From Cricetomys ansorgei (lineage: Eukaryota; Chordata; Mammalia; Rodentia; Nesomyidae), in NCBI GenBank assembly GCA_026225945.1, contig JAMJFZ010002500.1:4246501-4310500 (forward strand): 64,000 nt of DNA, read 5' to 3'. This document shows positions 59,476 through 64,000 of the stretch, piece after piece (position 1 is the first letter of the stretch; every line of letters starts with the position of its first letter). Below the pieces are notes generated by a model. It had not been told where the DNA came from. It did no database searches and saw nothing but the letters and a program-made list of their open reading frames with translations. Both the position numbers and the translations under genes were made by a program.

Positions 59476-59964
59476 TTTCAGACTTTTATCTAGGAGAGGA
59501 ATTTTAAATATCTAGGATTTTATCTATGCTTAGACATTCAGCTCATTCACTTATACTCTTATTTAAAATATAGCAGTGTAAAAGGGACATTGCTCCCATA
59601 ACACTCACAGCGAATGGTGTTAGTTGTGTTGGTATTCTTGATTCTCAGCTGGCAAGCGGCTAGACCAGATTCTGGAGTGAGGATCTTCTCTTTCTGTGTC
59701 CCCTTAACTTTTGCAATCTTGCCCTCCTGCCTCAGTTAAAGCAGTTATGACAGATAATAATTAGCACACGATAGGAACCACCCCTCTGGGTTCAGATACT
59801 GACCCTGTTGTTCATTGCTTCCTCCTCTGGGAGTGATAGAGGTCCCAGTATCCTGTCTGGATATTCTCTGCTGTAATGGAATGGCCAGGAAGATCTTGCT
59901 GAAACCAGAAAAGGCCAGTCAGTTGACTAAGTTTAAAACGGAAAAAAAGGAACTGAATATATAA
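59476..59964. other. Unassigned intergenic stretch
   Basis: No gene or named repeat seen. Confidence 0.5.
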
Positions 59965-60180
59965 TAATCAGTTGGTGGAGTGATTGCCTAAAATGTACAA
60001 AGCCCTGGGTTTGATTGACAGCACCATATAAATCAGACTTGTTGGTGCATCCTGGTAATCCCAGCAGAGGCAGTGTGGAGACATGAAGATCAAGGAGGTC
60101 AAGGCTATCCTCAGCTACACCACAAGTCTGAGGTCAGCCCAGAACACAGGAGGAAAAGGAAAGAAAGAGAAAAAGTTGAG
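59965..60180 (+). repeat. B4-type SINE (ID head + B1), forward
   Basis: ID-like head 'ggtggagtgattgcctaaaa' with 'gccctgggtttgattgacag', then a B1-like part 'tggtgcatcctggtaatccc' and 'aggtcagcccagaacacagg', ending in an A-rich tail. Confidence 0.75.
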
Positions 60181-61947
60181 AAAGTTTGACCTCCCTTTGT
60201 TACTAGAAAGCTTGGGAGTATTTTGTGGTCACCAGATGACACTGGGGAAACCGAGGGCCCCTCTTGGGGTTCTTAGTCTCATTAATAAAAGAATTTAAGA
60301 ACAGACTCAAATGAAAGCTTGAGAACAATTATTAGAGATTAAAAGAAAAAACTCTGATCAGGCAAGCTGCAAAGTCTCCGCAGCTGCCCAGAGGAGGACA
60401 ACGAGGGAGAAAGGGGGCAAAGCTGCTCACCATAGCCAGGGTGGGGTGGAGGCAGCTATGCGGTAGGCGTGACACAGTGAGGAGTGGGACGCTAGAGAAG
60501 GTGAAGCCCAGAGCCCTGGGAAGGTGTACTTAGAACAGAGCAAGAAAGAAGAGGGTCACTGTCTTCTGAGTAACCCAGTAAATCAGCAGGCTTATCAGAT
60601 GACAGTGCTGGGCTCTGTAAGCCACTGGGCAAGGGGTGGGAATTCTGGGAAGCAGATGTGCAGCATTTCATGAAAGAGATAATCATTCCACCCATCTCTT
60701 TCGCATGACTTAAGACAAGCTTGCCTTCCTTCCTGAAAGGTGATCCCTTACACAGGTGATTGACTTGACTGGCCTAACTGGAATGTTAGATTTCTGCTCT
60801 GGCCAAAGATTATAGTCTCTCCATCAGGACTTTTTCCTTAATGAGCCCTTATTGCTGCTCTGACATCTTGACTTATGTTTCTAGAAAGTCTGTGGAAAGC
60901 TAGCTCACTCCCATCCAGCCTTTTCTAGAAGACCCCAACCTCACATAATCAGACTCTATACATTGCGCTTGCCTTTAGCTTCTATTATCCATCAACCTCC
61001 AACTTCCTATATGGAGGGCGCACGCATGGCATAATTATACCAAGATTGCGTGCAGATACATCCTGTATATGAAGTCAGGTGCTTTTCCAAGGGCCCACTG
61101 AGGACAGTCTTTATAGCTATTGCTTTAGCATTCATGAGCAAACTCCCAATTAGCATTATTTTCTTTATCTCTCAGGTCTACAGAACGAGGTGAAGAGAAC
61201 CAGCGTAGCCTGCCTAAGGAAAGCTAATTAACATGTGCAAGAATTAGTGCTGCACTCTGAGGCAGTGCTGTGCTCTAGAAGAACCAAGGACAGACTGACC
61301 CTTGCATAAAACCTTCAGAGTTGGGATGGTTTGGGGCCCAGAGAAGAATTGAATAGTTCCTTTGTGAAAAATCCTTTTTCTGTAAAGAAGATATTAAGTC
61401 TGCTAAACAGCCAAGGCCATGTTGCCCTGAGAAGAGGAAGGGAGAATACAAAGGAAAAGAAGAAGGGAGAAAGGTATTTGAAGAGGAGGGATGACTTTGC
61501 AACATTTTAGCATTTGGATAACTAGACCCAAAACCTCAGTCCTCAGACGTGGATCTTGACATAAAATTAGTGTGGTCCATACATAACATAACAAAGCTCT
61601 GCTAAAACTTTTTCCTTCATTGCTCCAGTATCCCCCCAAACCAAGTCTTCTGTCTTCATAGCACCCCACTCCTTTCCTTCTCTGTGGATGAGAACCTACC
61701 CCAAATCAAGTTACCACAAAGATTGTGAATGTTGAAAAAGAGTATTAGCCAATACAGGAGAAAAATGGGACAGAGATTTCTGTCCAGGATGAAGGGAAGG
61801 TGGAGACCATATCTCCAGGGACTTACTGATCATCATAAGGTGACTGACAGGCTGGACTTTGGTGCCTAAACATATTGGTCCTCCTAAAAAGAACATCAGA
61901 CACCATGCATGCTAAGGTGATGGACTCTAAGCCATTACCATTTAAAC
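60181..61947. other. Unassigned intergenic stretch
   Basis: No gene or named repeat recognised. Confidence 0.5.
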
Positions 61948-62165
61948 CAGTGGTCCACAACCTTCCTAATGCTGAGACCCATTAATACAGTTCTTCCATG
62001 TGGTGACCCCAACCATAAAATTATCTTCATTGCTACTTCATAACTGTAATTTTGCTACTGTTTTAAATAACAATGTATTTTATTTGATATGTAGATGGTC
62101 TTAGGTGACTCCTGTGAAAGGCTCAATTCCCAGTGGGGTCGCAACCCACAGGTTGAGAACCACTG
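61948..62165 (+). mobile_element. URR1-like hAT (Charlie-type) non-autonomous element
   Basis: 218 bp with inverted ends: it starts CAGTGGTCCACAACC and finishes GGTTGAGAACCACTG. Inside, 'accccaaccataaaattatc', 'gctacttcataactgtaatt' and 'agtggggtcgcaacccacag' are the landmarks of the rodent URR1-type hAT MITE. Eight-base flanks ATTTAAAC and AGCTAAGC agree at 5 of 8 places, a worn hAT target duplication. No transposase. Confidence 0.85.
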
Positions 62166-62809
62166 AGCTAAGCCATACTATGCTGCTTTCAAGGTCCCTC
62201 TTCCTACTGACCAAACTGTTAAAGTACCCCCATTGATTTGGGACCTGCAGAGAACGGAATTTCTGAAATATGACACAGGAGACAGGAGTAACCAAGAAAG
62301 AAAATCACATCCCAGTGTTACGAAGATAACACACTGCTTTAGTTATATGAGATTCTTGAGTTTATTTCTGTGGAAATTAGTCTGTTGGCCTAGAAATTGA
62401 AATGATCAAAAGGAGGGACTTCTTTTTTTCCCTGTCTCTTATCTTGCCACCACTTCTTGGATACCCTGGTGGCAATAATGAGATTGGGCAGGTCCTAAAT
62501 GCCACGGTGAAAGATTTGCAACCTTATCCAACCTTCTGGTTATTTTTCATCCCGCAGGAGAAGAGAACCCATGCCTCTTTACCTACCTAGCACAGAGCAT
62601 GGAGGTATAAATAAACTTTTCATTTCCACTCTTGTCAATTTAATGTTGGAAAACGGAAGTTTCATCCTGAACTAGGGAATTAATAGTCATGAGTACATTG
62701 TGGTTTGTGGAGGAATTTGTGGTGGAAAAGACCTCGAAAATACTTACCGTTGGAGTTTAATTTTTACTAAGAAGTAGAATTTAACTTTTTGAGTCAAGAG
62801 TTACACTTG

Positions 62810-62920
62810 GGGGACTGAAGATGTAGCTCGAACGGCAGACTGCTGCTTAGCAAGCCCCAAGCAGTGGCTTCAATCAGCACTGCCCACACCATAAACTCAT
62901 AAAACCCAGCTATGAGTGGA
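62810..62920 (+). repeat. ID/B4-type SINE, forward
   Basis: 'gggggactgaagatgtagct' with 'gctgcttagcaagccccaag' and 'cagtggcttcaatcagcact' is a diverged ID/B4 head. Confidence 0.65.
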
Positions 62921-63967
62921 CACCCTGGTTTAGTCACTGGAATAAAAGTCCAGATGGGCCATTTTTGCCTTTGGTAGGGAAGATGATATACACTGCGTCA
63001 TATAGCTATTTCCTCCCAACTGAAACATTCTCTGCTAGTTGGAAGGAAGGGAACACCTAAGATTCGGGTAACTAACAGAACTTACAGGTCTTGAAAACTC
63101 AAGACAGTGCAGATGCTCGGGGCACTCAGGACACCGCAAGACTCTTAACATTCTTCCCCAGGGCTATAAAGGTAATAACGCATTGCTGGGGCGAGGAGAA
63201 TCTCTTCAGTGGAGCTGACCTCAGTTGTACAGAGAGCTCTCAGGATTCAGCTTCCATAAGCGATCATCCATGCTAGAGTGGGCTTTGTCTTTAAGTCACC
63301 TGGCTCCTGTAAGTACCTTTCTCCCATGTTCCTGTCAGCAACCCCAATAAGCTCAGTGGGTCATGATGCTGAACTTTGATGAAAGCATGTCTTTTGTCTG
63401 TTGTTAGTGTATTATCTGGAATGACATTTGTTTACATTTCTCCCAGGAAAGCCATTCTCTAATGGGATGATGCATCAAAGTCTCTGCAGCTCCAGATTGA
63501 TAACACCTGGGAAAAAAAGAAAAAGAAAAGATTAAGGTTAATTTAGGCACTAGTGGCCTTGAAAAAATAAAATGAAAGAGAAGCACAGAGAAGATAAGAC
63601 AGTGACTTGAAACAGGTGACACCAGCAAAGTTGGTGCCTGAATTCTGGATGTAATCTGAAGATGGATTCACAGGGCTCCTAACAGATGGCATGCAGGTTA
63701 GAGAAGGAGGCGGAAACTTGCAATGAATATAGAGCTTTGAGCCTGAGAAGCTGAAAGTGCAGCTGGTATCTCAGGTCACTCAGTTCATCCGGACCGTAAC
63801 CAAGGCAATACAGGATCTATGTCACTTGCATCGGGCGAGTGATTCTGCTCTTTTGGATTGCAGAGAAGAAGGGAACCAATATTGTCCAGTTATACAGATG
63901 GTTACTGTTCGATTTCTTTCTAATTTAATTTTTGATACATGTCTACAACTACAAATAATTCCTAGGT
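62921..63967. other. Unassigned intergenic stretch
   Basis: No gene or named repeat seen. Confidence 0.5.
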
Positions 63968-64000
63968 TTATTTTATTTTATTTTATTTTATTTTATTTTA
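63968..64000. repeat. (TTTTA)n microsatellite, runs off the window
   Basis: At least six perfect copies of the pentamer up to the last base. It may be the reversed tail of a retroelement beyond the window. Confidence 0.9.

Overview
This window is nuclear DNA from a mammal, almost certainly a myomorph rodent. It is dense with rodent SINEs (B1, B2/B3, ID and B4-type composites), rodent MaLR-type LTRs, a rodent URR1-like hAT element, old L1 tails, MIR fossils and long CA/GA/TTCC microsatellites. No bacterial-style operon, rRNA, tRNA gene or CRISPR array is present. A family of roughly 330-350 bp class-II-like LTRs with five copies here would fit a cricetid (hamster, vole or deer mouse), but the species cannot be fixed from the sequence alone. 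One protein-coding exon is supported: the first coding exon of PLD5 (phospholipase D family member 5, a catalytically inactive family member), on the minus strand at 33836-34024. It encodes the 63-residue cytosolic N-terminus and ends in a consensus splice donor. It sits in a CpG island of about 1.2 kb (about 33720-34960) that also holds a TATA-like element on the same strand and a small overlapping upstream ORF. Layout: 1-33835 is the start of the long first coding intron of PLD5. It is filled with repeats, including two head-to-tail ancient L1 tails (140-2560), MaLR-like LTRs, two solo LTRs with imperfect 6-bp target duplications (6816-7093 and 20510-20856), a 61-bp minisatellite (21090-21426), an inverted old L1 tail (26640-27462) and a (TTCC)n tract (33065-33215). 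Positions 34960-64000 lie upstream of PLD5 and show no recognisable gene. They hold MIR fossils (one split by a MaLR LTR with a perfect 5-bp target duplication), an Lx-type L1 3'UTR piece, an enlarged variant LTR with an internal duplication (47115-47731), a compact two-LTR retroelement of about 1.6 kb with no recognisable gag or pol (55446-57025), a 48-bp minisatellite (57880-58112) and a hAT/URR1-like element with inverted ends (61948-62165). Apart from PLD5 there are no cooperating genes. The interest lies in the PLD5 promoter and leader and in the family of short LTR elements. All family names for repeats come from remembered consensus features, not from a database search.
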